Source: Akkermansia sp. (lineage in GTDB: Bacteria > Verrucomicrobiota > Verrucomicrobiia > Verrucomicrobiales > Akkermansiaceae). From it: a stretch of DNA of 22,636 bases. Each line of letters starts with the position of its first letter. The first letter of the stretch is position 1. The stretch lies in the NCBI GenBank assembly GCA_017379255.1, contig JAFNWZ010000099.1, forward strand, positions 1 to 22,636. The letters are read 5' to 3'. Of the stretch, positions 12,584 to 20,415 are shown one piece after another. A program made the translations under genes and the position numbers. The notes beneath the pieces were generated by a model. The model saw only the letters and a list, made by a program, of their open reading frames with translations. It made no database searches and was not told where the DNA came from.

Positions 12584-13783
12584 ATGTACAATCCCGAATT
12601 CAAGAATCGTCTGGTGAGCGACCTGGAGGCCATGAAGGCCGCCGGTCTGTTCAAGCAGGAGCGCTACATCGACACCCAGCAGTACTCTGAGGTGGGTCTC
12701 AAGGATGGCAGCCAGGTTATCAACATGTGCGCCAACAACTACCTGGGTCTGGCCAACAGCCCGGTGCTGATGCAGGCCGCCAAGGAAGCCATTGACCGCT
12801 GGGGCTACGGCATGGCCTCTGTGCGCTTCATCTGCGGCACGCAGACCCTGCACCAGCAGCTCGAGGAGCGTCTCAGCGCCTTCCTCGGCACAGAGGACAC
12901 CATCCTCTTCGGTTCCTGCTTCGATGCCAACGGCGGTCTGTTCGAAGGCCTGCTGGGCAAGGAAGACGCCATCATCTCCGACTCTCTGAACCACGCTTCC
13001 ATCATTGACGGTGTGCGCCTGTGCAAGGCCGCCCGCTACCGCTACGCCAACAACGACATGGCAAACCTGGAAGCCAAGCTGCAGGAAGCCAAGGCTGCCG
13101 GCGCCCGCACCATCCTGATTTCCACGGACGGCGTATTCTCCATGGACGGCATCGTGGCCAGCCTGGACAAGATTCACGAACTGGCAGAGAAGTACGGCGC
13201 GCTGGTGCACTTTGACGAATCCCACGCCACGGGCGTGCTGGGCAAGCGCGGTCGCGGTACGCACGAGCACTGCGGTCTCTTCGGCAAGGTAGACATTACC
13301 TCCGGCACCTTCGGCAAGGCTCTGGGTGGTGCATCCGGTGGCTACATCTCCGCCAAGAAGGAGATTGTGGACATGCTGCGCCAGAAGGCCCGTCCGTACC
13401 TGTTCTCCAACAGCGTGATGCCCGCCATCGCCGCCACCACCATCAAGGTGCTGGACATCCTCGAGGAATCCACCGAGCTGGTGGAGCGTGTGCAGAGCAA
13501 CGCTGCCTACTTCCGCAAGGGCATGGAGCAGTGCGGGTTCACCCTGGCAGGTGCCGGCCACGCCATCGTGCCGGTGATGATTGGCGATGCCGCCCTCTCC
13601 CAGCGCATGAGCAACCGCCTGCTGGAGCTCGGCGTGTACGCCATGGGCTTCTTCTACCCGGTGGTGCCCAAGGAGCAGGCCCGTATCCGCACCCAGATTT
13701 CCGCTGCCCACACCACCGAGCAGCTCGACCGCGCCATTGCCGCCTTTGCCCAGGCCGGCCAGGAGCTCGGCCTCATCAAGTAA
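12584..13783 (+). CDS. kbl: Glycine C-acetyltransferase (2-amino-3-ketobutyrate CoA ligase)
   Basis: This PLP enzyme cleaves 2-amino-3-ketobutyrate with CoA to glycine and acetyl-CoA in threonine breakdown. The 399 residues align end to end with E. coli Kbl as I recall it: [49 protein letters not shown] and RYANNDM are shared almost word for word. The PLP lysine is K245 in [15 protein letters not shown]. The terminus [22 protein letters not shown] is also typical. The usual partner tdh (threonine dehydrogenase) is not next to it; the gene is a single-gene unit with its own promoter and terminator. Confidence 0.96.
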   Translation: MYNPEFKNRLVSDLEAMKAAGLFKQERYIDTQQYSEVGLKDGSQVINMCANNYLGLANSPVLMQAAKEAIDRWGYGMASVRFICGTQTLHQQLEERLSAFLGTEDTILFGSCFDANGGLFEGLLGKEDAIISDSLNHASIIDGVRLCKAARYRYANNDMANLEAKLQEAKAAGARTILISTDGVFSMDGIVASLDKIHELAEKYGALVHFDESHATGVLGKRGRGTHEHCGLFGKVDITSGTFGKALGGASGGYISAKKEIVDMLRQKARPYLFSNSVMPAIAATTIKVLDILEESTELVERVQSNAAYFRKGMEQCGFTLAGAGHAIVPVMIGDAALSQRMSNRLLELGVYAMGFFYPVVPKEQARIRTQISAAHTTEQLDRAIAAFAQAGQELGLIK

Positions 13784-13809
13784 CCACTTGCAGCAACAGC
13801 TGCCCCCTT

Positions 13810-13841
13810 CCCCACCCGGCGGCCCCCGGGTGGGGATTTTT
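13810..13841 (+). terminator. kbl intrinsic terminator
   Basis: CCCCACCCGG, loop CGGCCC, CCGGGTGGGG, then A and five T. Confidence 0.9.
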
Positions 13842-13955
13842 CATCTCCGCTACCCTTCTACATTGATATCCAACAAAAGAGCAACATCGGAAACCCGAGC
13901 AGCTTCACCATATCTTTTATTCCAGTCAGCAAGCATTGCAAGCCGCTGATTTTGC

Positions 13956-13984
13956 TTGTCATCGGGTGGGGTTGACAGTATAAT
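13956..13984 (+). promoter_or_regulatory. Promoter of the M23 peptidase gene
   Basis: TTGTCA (13956-13961) and consensus TATAAT (13979-13984), 17 bp apart. The -10 box ends 9 nt before the ATG, so the mRNA should begin almost at the start codon. A second TTGACA at 13972-13977 lies too close to the -10 box to be its -35. Confidence 0.72.
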
Positions 13985-13993
13985 GGGCACAGC

Positions 13994-14845
13994 ATGTCAG
14001 GAAAGCGGTTTTTCACCCCCATTCGTTTGATAACGCTGGGGCTCCTGGGCGTAGGAGCCATAGCGGTGGGGGTTATTGCCTACATGAACCACGATGCTGA
14101 CAGCGGACCTGTATCCCCCGCCGTTGCAGGCATTTACGGGCAGGATGTACCCCCGGCCACCGTGCCGGAGCAGCTGCTGCCCGGCCTGGTGCTGCTCACC
14201 CCGCACCAGCTGGCGCTCACTCCGCTGGTGGATGGATTCCAGAGCCCCTGCGGCACGGTGCGCGGCGGCTTTGTGTACGACGCCCAGCCCTTCAACACGC
14301 ACAATGCCCAGCGGGGCGGCCACCACACCGGCTGCGACATCAACGGCATTGGCGGCGAAAACTCTGACCTGGGGCTGCCGGTGCATGCCGCCGCCCGCGG
14401 GCTGGTGGTCTACTGCGGTGAACCCTCCGCCGACTGGGGCAAAGTAGTGGTGCTGGCGCACCGCCTGCCGGGAGATTCCCGCATCATCCAGACCCTGTAT
14501 GCCCACCTGGACAAGAGCATTGTGCGCCAGGGGCAGCTCGTGGGGCGCGGTGAGCCCATCGGCACCATCGGCACGGCTAATGGCAACTACCTGGCCCACC
14601 TGCATTTTGAAGCCATTTCCTCCATCTGCACCGAGGCCGGGCAACCCGCCTATGTGCAGCAAGGCACCATGAACCGCCTTGACCCGCAGCAGCTCATTGC
14701 TGCACACCCGGCACCCGCCGTGCCGGACCCCTACGAAAGCATCCGCCGGCTCCGCCTGCGCGAAGCCTCACTGCAGCAACCTGCAGCCCCCGCTGCCGAA
14801 ATGCCTGCCGGCACCGTACCCGTCAAACCATCACAATTTCTCTAA
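13994..14845 (+). CDS. Membrane-anchored M23 (LytM-type) metallopeptidase
   Basis: The 283-residue protein is predicted to cut peptidoglycan cross-bridges. One N-terminal transmembrane segment (about 10-31) follows a basic start (SGKRFFTPIR), so the catalytic domain faces the periplasm. Zinc ligands are in HTGCD (H111, D115) and HLHFE (H202, H204), so the site looks intact. The intervening PVHAAARGLVVYCG and LYAHLDKSIVRQGQ are normal for the family. The C-terminus is Ala/Pro-rich. The OmpA-like gene follows by 18 bp, so the two probably share a transcript and act on the cell wall together. Confidence 0.9.
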   Translation: MSGKRFFTPIRLITLGLLGVGAIAVGVIAYMNHDADSGPVSPAVAGIYGQDVPPATVPEQLLPGLVLLTPHQLALTPLVDGFQSPCGTVRGGFVYDAQPFNTHNAQRGGHHTGCDINGIGGENSDLGLPVHAAARGLVVYCGEPSADWGKVVVLAHRLPGDSRIIQTLYAHLDKSIVRQGQLVGRGEPIGTIGTANGNYLAHLHFEAISSICTEAGQPAYVQQGTMNRLDPQQLIAAHPAPAVPDPYESIRRLRLREASLQQPAAPAAEMPAGTVPVKPSQFL

Positions 14846-14863
14846 AGAACCCTTTTTCACGTT

Positions 14864-16276
14864 ATGAAACGCAATATCCTTCTTTTCGTCTGCGCCTTCC
14901 TTGCCACGCTGGGTGTGTGTGTCGGCGTGTTCATGCTGCTCAAACAGCAGGCCAACAAACAGGCCGATGAAGCCGCTGCCCAGGCCACTGCCTCCACTGC
15001 TGCCACAAGCACCCCGGACCCCGGGCCCACCCCGGAGCCGCAGCCTGAGCCCCAGCCCGAACCCGCCCCGGCACCTGCCCCCACCCCCGAACCGGTAGTC
15101 GAACCCCAGCCGGAACCCACTCCGGAACCGCAGCCCGAACCCCAGCCGGAACCCGCCCCGGAGCCGCAGCCTGAGCCGGTGCAGCTCAAGGAACAGCCCC
15201 GCAATGCCGAGCACAAATCAGCCCTGACCGCCGCCGCCGTGCTGGAGGCCAAGGACCCCGCCGCCGCGCTGCAGGAGCTGCTGGCCAAGGGCGAAATCAC
15301 CCAGGAAGCCGCAGAGCAGCTGGCCGCCTGGGGAACACGCCACAAGGTGAAAGCCGTGGAGGAAGTGGGCAACAGCCGCCGCCCGAACGGCGACCGCGTG
15401 ACGCGCTACCGCCTGGTGTCTGAAGATGGCGGCGAGGACCTCCTCATTGACGTGGTGAGCGTGAAGGGCGGCAAGGTGTTCATTGAATCCGCCAAGCCCA
15501 GCTCCTCCGACAAGACCAAACTCGCACCCGGTGCAGACTCCATCACCGTGGCAGAAGGCTTTGTGGAAGCCGTGCGCCGCGGCAACATGACCGTGGCCCG
15601 CACCATGGTGACCGGCGATATGGTATCTGACGCCACCGTGGCAGGCCTCTGCATGATTTTCGAGGAAGGCGAATTCAAGCTGCGCGAGCAAGCCCCCATC
15701 CGCAACACCTTCAGCACGGAAAACAACGCCGGCTACCTCGTCTACGTGCTCTCCCCCATCAGCACCCGCCCCGCCAACGTGGGCATGGAGCTCACCCGCA
15801 TTGAGGGGAATGACTGGCGCGTCAAAGCCGTGGCGCTCGATGCCCTGCTGAGCAGCTACGAAAGCATCGCCTCCGATGAAGGCGGCCACTACTTCCCCAT
15901 CGTGAAGAACCCGAAGGGTGGCGACTCCCTGGCCCTGTTCTTCGCCTTCAATGAATTCGAGCTCACCCCGCGCTCCAAGCGCCAGCTGCAGATTGTGGCA
16001 GAACTGCTCAAGGCCAGCAAGGGCAAGCTCGACATCAGCGGCCACACCGATGACGTGGGCTCCGAGAAGTACAACCTGCAGCTCTCCATCCGCCGTGCAG
16101 AAGCCGTGAAGGAAGCCCTCGTTTCCTTCGGCGTGGATGCCGCCCAGATTTCCACCGAAGGTATGGGCAAAACCCAGCCCCGCCGCTTCTACACCACCGA
16201 GGATACCACCGAGCAGATTGACTACATCCGCGGTGAGAACCGCCGCGCTGAAATCTACCTCGACTTCGAGTCATGA
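14864..16276 (+). CDS. OmpA-family peptidoglycan-binding protein with Pro-Glu spacer
   Basis: The 470-residue protein begins with a membrane segment (about 5-26) and no lipobox. A TonB-like rod of PEPQPEP repeats covers about 50-106 and could span part of the periplasm. A middle region (about 110-340) includes a stretch that may adopt an NTF2-like fold ([20 protein letters not shown]). The last ~115 residues are an OmpA domain, with [27 protein letters not shown] and ENRRAEIYL, which normally binds diaminopimelate in peptidoglycan through the D and R of this motif. Its stop codon overlaps the helicase start (ATGA), and the M23 gene precedes it by 18 bp. Confidence 0.9.
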   Translation: MKRNILLFVCAFLATLGVCVGVFMLLKQQANKQADEAAAQATASTAATSTPDPGPTPEPQPEPQPEPAPAPAPTPEPVVEPQPEPTPEPQPEPQPEPAPEPQPEPVQLKEQPRNAEHKSALTAAAVLEAKDPAAALQELLAKGEITQEAAEQLAAWGTRHKVKAVEEVGNSRRPNGDRVTRYRLVSEDGGEDLLIDVVSVKGGKVFIESAKPSSSDKTKLAPGADSITVAEGFVEAVRRGNMTVARTMVTGDMVSDATVAGLCMIFEEGEFKLREQAPIRNTFSTENNAGYLVYVLSPISTRPANVGMELTRIEGNDWRVKAVALDALLSSYESIASDEGGHYFPIVKNPKGGDSLALFFAFNEFELTPRSKRQLQIVAELLKASKGKLDISGHTDDVGSEKYNLQLSIRRAEAVKEALVSFGVDAAQISTEGMGKTQPRRFYTTEDTTEQIDYIRGENRRAEIYLDFES

Positions 16277-18258
16277 TGCCCACCCTCACGGCGCATGATT
16301 ATGCCGCCGAGCTCAACCCCGAGCAATACGCCGCCGTAACCACCACGGCGGCGCAGGCACTGGTGATTGCCGGTGCCGGCAGCGGCAAGACCCGCACGCT
16401 GACCTACCGCGTGGCGTGGCTGCTGGAGCATGGCGTAGCCCCCTGGCGCATCCTGCTGCTCACCTTCACCAACAAGGCCGCGCGGGAAATGCTGGAGCGC
16501 GTCACCGCCCTCACCGGGGCAGATGCCGGGCAGCTCTGGAGCGGCACGTTCCACTCCATCGCGAACCGCCTGCTGCGCCGCCACGCCGACCGCCTGGGCT
16601 ACCTGCCCGGCTTCACCATCTTCGATTCGGATGACCAGCGCGCGCTCATGAAGGCGCTGGTGAAGCAGTTTGCAGGCAAGATGACCAAGGCAGACCGCTT
16701 CCCGAAGCCGGAGCTGCTGCTCTCGCTGCACAGCCTGGCCGTAAACACCGCCAAAGACTGGCACCAGGTGCTGAGCACCGAATACCCGTATCTGGAAACG
16801 CACGAGGACATCATCGGCAAGATATACGCCGAATACACCGCCCGCAAGCGCTCCCTCAACGTAATGGATTTTGACGACCTGCTCACCAACCTGCTGCGCC
16901 TGCTGCAGGAACACGCCGATATCCGCCGCGGGCTGCAGGAACGCTTCCTCCATGTGCTGGTGGATGAGTACCAGGACACCAACACCCCGCAGGATGAGAT
17001 TGTGCGCCTGCTGGCGGGGGGAACGGGCAGCTGCCTCATGGCCGTGGGGGATGATGCGCAGAGCATCTATTCCTGGCGCGGGGCCAATGTGGAGCACATC
17101 CTGCGCTTCACCGAGCAATACCCGCAGGCAGAGGTGCACCGCATCACCACCAACTACCGCAGCCTGCCGCCCATTCTGGCGCTCTCCAACGCCGCCATCT
17201 CCCTCAACGAAAACCAGATTCTCAAGGAACTGCGCGCCGCCCGCGCCGGGGATAACTTCAAACCCGCCGTCATCCCCGCCCCGGATAACCGCACCGAAGC
17301 CGCCTGGGTGGCCCGCCGCATTGATGAGCTCATGGGCAGCGGCATTCCCGGCAAAGACGTCGCCATCCTCTACCGCGCCCACTTCCACAGCATGGATGTG
17401 CAGATGGAGCTCACCCGCCAGCATATCCCCTTCCGCATCACCAGCGGCCTGCGCTTCTTTGAACAGGCACACGTCAAGGATGTGGTCGCCTTCCTTCGCC
17501 TGCTCTGCAACCCGCGCGATGAAATCGCCTTCCGCCGCATCGTGGGCACCTTCCCGCGCGTGGGAGATGCCACCGCCGGGCGCATGTGGGCCCAGTGGCT
17601 CGCCGCCTACGAAGCATGGGCAGCGGCCCACCCCGGCCAGGTAGCGCTGACCGACCCGCACAGCAAAGTCATGGAACCAGCGGTGAAGGTGAGCCCGGCG
17701 ATACGCCCCCCGTGGGCGGCCTTCCTGAGCCTCATGGACAGCCTGCACCCGGCAGACCACACACTGCTGCCCGCCGAGCTGGTGCACGCGGTGCATGCCT
17801 ACCTGGTGCCCTACCTGAGCCACGCCTACGATAATTACGAGGAACGCGCCGAGGACCTGGCGCAGCTGGCGCGCAACGTGGGGCAGGAGGAGAACCTGGA
17901 AGAATTCCTGGCGCAGATTGCCCTGCTGAGCGAGGTGGATACCCCCACCGCCACCGATGATGACTGCGTGACGCTGAGCACCATTCACCAGGCCAAGGGG
18001 CTGGAGTGGAAAATCGTGTTCATCATCTTCCTGGGAGAGGGGCAGTTCCCCCACCGCCGGGTGATTGAAAGCGGCAGCACCGCCGATATTGAGGAAGAAA
18101 CCCGCCTGTTCTACGTGGCCGTCACCCGCGCGCAGGACCAGCTCTACCTCTCTTTCCCGCGCTACAACGGCCGCAGCTACGACGCGCAGTTCTGCCCGCC
18201 CTCCCGCTTTCTCACCACCCTGCCGCCGGAGCTCATGCAGCTCTGGGGCGCAGATTAA
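16273..18258 (+). CDS. UvrD/Rep-type superfamily 1 DNA helicase
   Basis: This 661-residue helicase should unwind DNA 3' to 5' in repair or replication restart. Motifs in order: LNPEQYAAV (Q motif), GAGSGKT Walker A (34-40), [11 protein letters not shown] (Ia), [19 protein letters not shown] (II), [13 protein letters not shown] (III), TTNYRS (IV), [15 protein letters not shown] (V) and [20 protein letters not shown] (VI). All are intact. Its start overlaps the stop of the OmpA-like gene by four bases (ATGA), so it is translationally coupled to an envelope operon, an odd pairing. Whether it is a Rep, PcrA or UvrD ortholog cannot be settled here. Confidence 0.94.
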   Translation: MMPTLTAHDYAAELNPEQYAAVTTTAAQALVIAGAGSGKTRTLTYRVAWLLEHGVAPWRILLLTFTNKAAREMLERVTALTGADAGQLWSGTFHSIANRLLRRHADRLGYLPGFTIFDSDDQRALMKALVKQFAGKMTKADRFPKPELLLSLHSLAVNTAKDWHQVLSTEYPYLETHEDIIGKIYAEYTARKRSLNVMDFDDLLTNLLRLLQEHADIRRGLQERFLHVLVDEYQDTNTPQDEIVRLLAGGTGSCLMAVGDDAQSIYSWRGANVEHILRFTEQYPQAEVHRITTNYRSLPPILALSNAAISLNENQILKELRAARAGDNFKPAVIPAPDNRTEAAWVARRIDELMGSGIPGKDVAILYRAHFHSMDVQMELTRQHIPFRITSGLRFFEQAHVKDVVAFLRLLCNPRDEIAFRRIVGTFPRVGDATAGRMWAQWLAAYEAWAAAHPGQVALTDPHSKVMEPAVKVSPAIRPPWAAFLSLMDSLHPADHTLLPAELVHAVHAYLVPYLSHAYDNYEERAEDLAQLARNVGQEENLEEFLAQIALLSEVDTPTATDDDCVTLSTIHQAKGLEWKIVFIIFLGEGQFPHRRVIESGSTADIEEETRLFYVAVTRAQDQLYLSFPRYNGRSYDAQFCPPSRFLTTLPPELMQLWGAD

Positions 18259-18270
18259 CCCCCCCATAAG

Positions 18271-18307
18271 GAAGCCCCCCGGTGCCAGTGTGGCGCCGGG
18301 GGGCTTC
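18271..18307. terminator. Terminator between convergent helicase and sialidase genes
   Basis: GAAGCCCCCCGGTGCC, loop AGTGT, GGCGCCGGGGGGCTTC (16-bp stem with one G.T pair). The following T-tract is weak (TGCTTGTTT on plus). It sits between converging genes and may serve both. Confidence 0.75.
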
Positions 18308-18325
18308 TGCTTGTTTAAGGTTGCC

Positions 18326-20338
18326 TTACTTGGCGTTCACCACCTCATCGAGCGGGAGGATGATGAAGCCGATACCGCGGTTGCCGTTCTTGCCGTTGTT
18401 GTGGCAGGTTTCGTAGATAATGCCCACGTGGTCGGCATCCACCATTGCCTGGCAGGAATAGCCCATGCAGCGGCGCGTGTCGTACAGCAGGCCGGTGTTC
18501 CAGGTCTTGCCGTCATCGCGCGAGGCGCGCACCGTCATCAGGCTGCGGGGGTACTTCTGCGGGTTGGAGAAGAGCAGCAGCTTGCCGTACCTGGCGGAAT
18601 CCACGGCAATGATAGAGCCCTGGCAGGTGGGTTCCACCAGCGCGGAGCAGTTGGTCTCATGCGCCTGCCAGGTCTTGCCCAGGTCGCGGGTCACATACAC
18701 CACGCGCTTGCCGGCCCAGGTTTCATTGCGGCAGTTAATCATGATGGCACCGTCCTGCAGCTCCACCACCTGGCATTCGGAAGTCTTGTGGGGCACACCG
18801 GTGCCGTATGCCCAGGTCTTGCCGCCATCCCTGGAGTAGCAGATGGTGCTCATGCAGTTGGGGTTGGCGGCGCGGTCCCATATCTGGGCGGGGAAGACGA
18901 TGGTGCCGTCCTTCAGGCAGATGCCATTACCCGGGCCTGCCAGAATGGTGGTCCATTCCTCTTTCTTAATCTGGCGGGTGGGGTTCACATATTCCTTGCA
19001 CCAGGTCTTGCCGTCGTCATCGGAATACACCATGCCCCACTGGCCGGTCTTGTCCTTATCGAAACCGGTCTTAGAAGTCCAGAGCGAAGCACCGCCGCCG
19101 AAATGGCACACCAGGGACTGCAGCCAGATGCGGCCGGTCTTGTCCTGCACGATGCAGGGGTCACCGCAGCCATTGGCTGCGCCGGGGCCGGCATCCATGC
19201 TCACCTCGGGCAGGGTCCAGGTCTGGCCGCCATCGGTAGAGCGCACCGTGGCCACGTCAATATCGGCGCAGAGGTCGCCCTCGTGGTTGTAGCGGGCATC
19301 GAAACAGGCAATCAGCGCACCGCTGGCCGTGCGGATGAGGCCGGGAATGCGGAAAGCCGTGCAGTCGCGGCGGGCGGCACCGCCCGGCTGGTTGCCCACG
19401 GTTTCGCCAGGCAGGCCGAGCATCACACCCACACGCTGGGTCACGGGGGCCTGCCCGGGGACATATTCCTTGCCGCCCATGGTGATTCTCACATCACTGA
19501 AACTGATGCTGGCGCCCACAGGGGCAGCACCTGCGGGCTGCACATCCAGCCACAGGTTATTCTCACCGCCGTGGAGCGTGCCGGTGGTGTTGATGACCAC
19601 GGTGCCATCTGCCAGGGGAACAGCGTGGCCATATTCGCGGGTGTTGCGGAAATCGAGCCCGTCTGCCTGGCCGCTGCGCAGGGTCACACCTGCCACCAGG
19701 GCGGGGTCAGATACCTTGAGGCTCACCTTCTGCACCGCCACGGGGTTGGAAGCGCCCTGGCTCTTCACATTCAGCGCCAGCACCGGGTTATTCAACGCGC
19801 GCTTCATGATGGGGAAAGCGCCGGGGTTCACGAGGCTCACACCCTGAATCACCATGGGACCGATCATGAGCTCCAGGTCATCAATAAGAGCGCCGCCACC
19901 CTCTGCCGCGGTGCAGACAAAACGCAGCGCCGTGGCGCCGGCGGGGGTAACCCATTCCAGATGGTTGTGGTAGCCACCCACCCCGCTATTTTCCAGTCGG
20001 AGCAGTTCTTTTTCGCCTTGCGGAGTGATAGCCACCACGCGGAAATTGAAGGGAGCGCGGCTGGTCCAGCGTTCCATCCAGCACTGGGCGGGGGTGTCCA
20101 CCTCCAGCGGCTTGCGGAGCTGCAACGTGGCGCTGTTGTCCTTGCCGCCCTGGAGGCGCAGCGCCATGGCGCTGTTGCGACCATGGCCGCGGTTCATTTC
20201 TGCCTGCCCGGCGGTGGCAGTGAGTGTGCCATAGGCGCATTCCAGACTGGTGAATCCACCTGCCGGCAGATTCTCAAACGTTTCCACAGCCCCGGAAACC
20301 CCGGTGGCCAGCATTGCTAAGAGAAATTTCCGATACAT
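18326..20338 (-). CDS. Secreted sialidase (GH33), paralog A
   Basis: The 670-residue protein has a signal peptide (MYRKFLLAMLATGVSGA) and should release sialic acid from host glycans such as mucin. An N-terminal jelly-roll-like region (about 18-165, from FENLPAGGFTS) and a second beta-rich region precede the propeller. Sialidase marks are FRIPGL (330-335), carrying the first arginine of the triad, FDARYN, and Asp boxes STDGGQTW, SDDDGKTW, SRDGGKTW and SRDDGKTW. MGYSCQAMVDADHVGIIYE near the end carries the expected Glu/Tyr region. The start at 20338 gives a clean signal peptide; the earlier in-frame ATG at 20365 overlaps the promoter. It ends 67 bp from the helicase gene, facing it. Confidence 0.93.
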   Translation of the reverse strand: MYRKFLLAMLATGVSGAVETFENLPAGGFTSLECAYGTLTATAGQAEMNRGHGRNSAMALRLQGGKDNSATLQLRKPLEVDTPAQCWMERWTSRAPFNFRVVAITPQGEKELLRLENSGVGGYHNHLEWVTPAGATALRFVCTAAEGGGALIDDLELMIGPMVIQGVSLVNPGAFPIMKRALNNPVLALNVKSQGASNPVAVQKVSLKVSDPALVAGVTLRSGQADGLDFRNTREYGHAVPLADGTVVINTTGTLHGGENNLWLDVQPAGAAPVGASISFSDVRITMGGKEYVPGQAPVTQRVGVMLGLPGETVGNQPGGAARRDCTAFRIPGLIRTASGALIACFDARYNHEGDLCADIDVATVRSTDGGQTWTLPEVSMDAGPGAANGCGDPCIVQDKTGRIWLQSLVCHFGGGASLWTSKTGFDKDKTGQWGMVYSDDDGKTWCKEYVNPTRQIKKEEWTTILAGPGNGICLKDGTIVFPAQIWDRAANPNCMSTICYSRDGGKTWAYGTGVPHKTSECQVVELQDGAIMINCRNETWAGKRVVYVTRDLGKTWQAHETNCSALVEPTCQGSIIAVDSARYGKLLLFSNPQKYPRSLMTVRASRDDGKTWNTGLLYDTRRCMGYSCQAMVDADHVGIIYETCHNNGKNGNRGIGFIILPLDEVVNAK

Positions 20339-20346
20339 GATTCCTC

Positions 20347-20375
20347 TATATAACACACCGGGCAAACCGGTACAA
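20347..20375 (-). promoter_or_regulatory. Putative promoter of sialidase A
   Basis: TTGTAC (20370-20375) and TATATA (20347-20352) on the minus strand, 17 bp apart, ending 8 nt before the ATG. A GAGGA sequence lies between -10 and ATG, but would be mostly outside the mRNA if transcription starts at the usual distance. Confidence 0.45.
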
Positions 20376-20377
20376 GC

Positions 20378-20409
20378 AAAAACAGGCGGCTTCCCATCAG
20401 CCGCCTGTT
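20378..20409 (-). terminator. Terminator of sialidase B
   Basis: On the minus strand AACAGGCGGCT, loop GATGGGA, AGCCGCCTGTT, then more T (five A at 20378-20382 on plus). It ends three bases before the -35 box of sialidase A, so the two genes are separate transcription units. Confidence 0.88.
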
Positions 20410-20415
20410 AAAAAT

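Noticed and set aside
12294..12617. 107-codon frame across the TTATGTT cluster
   Set aside because: It runs through two repeat blocks, a terminator and the kbl promoter, and its low-complexity Cys/Phe/Tyr-rich start comes from the repeated motif.
13972..13984. TTGACA directly before TATAAT at the M23 gene as a promoter pair
   Set aside because: Only one base separates them. TTGTCA at 13956, 17 bp from the -10 box, is the workable -35.
16255..18267. 670-codon open frame on the minus strand
   Set aside because: It mirrors the UvrD/Rep helicase, which has all its motifs in order; the antisense protein resembles nothing and is low in complexity.
18065..20320. 751-codon open frame on the plus strand
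   Set aside because: It is antisense to sialidase A and overlaps the helicase end. Its His/Gly/Ala-rich sequence is typical of a shadow frame.
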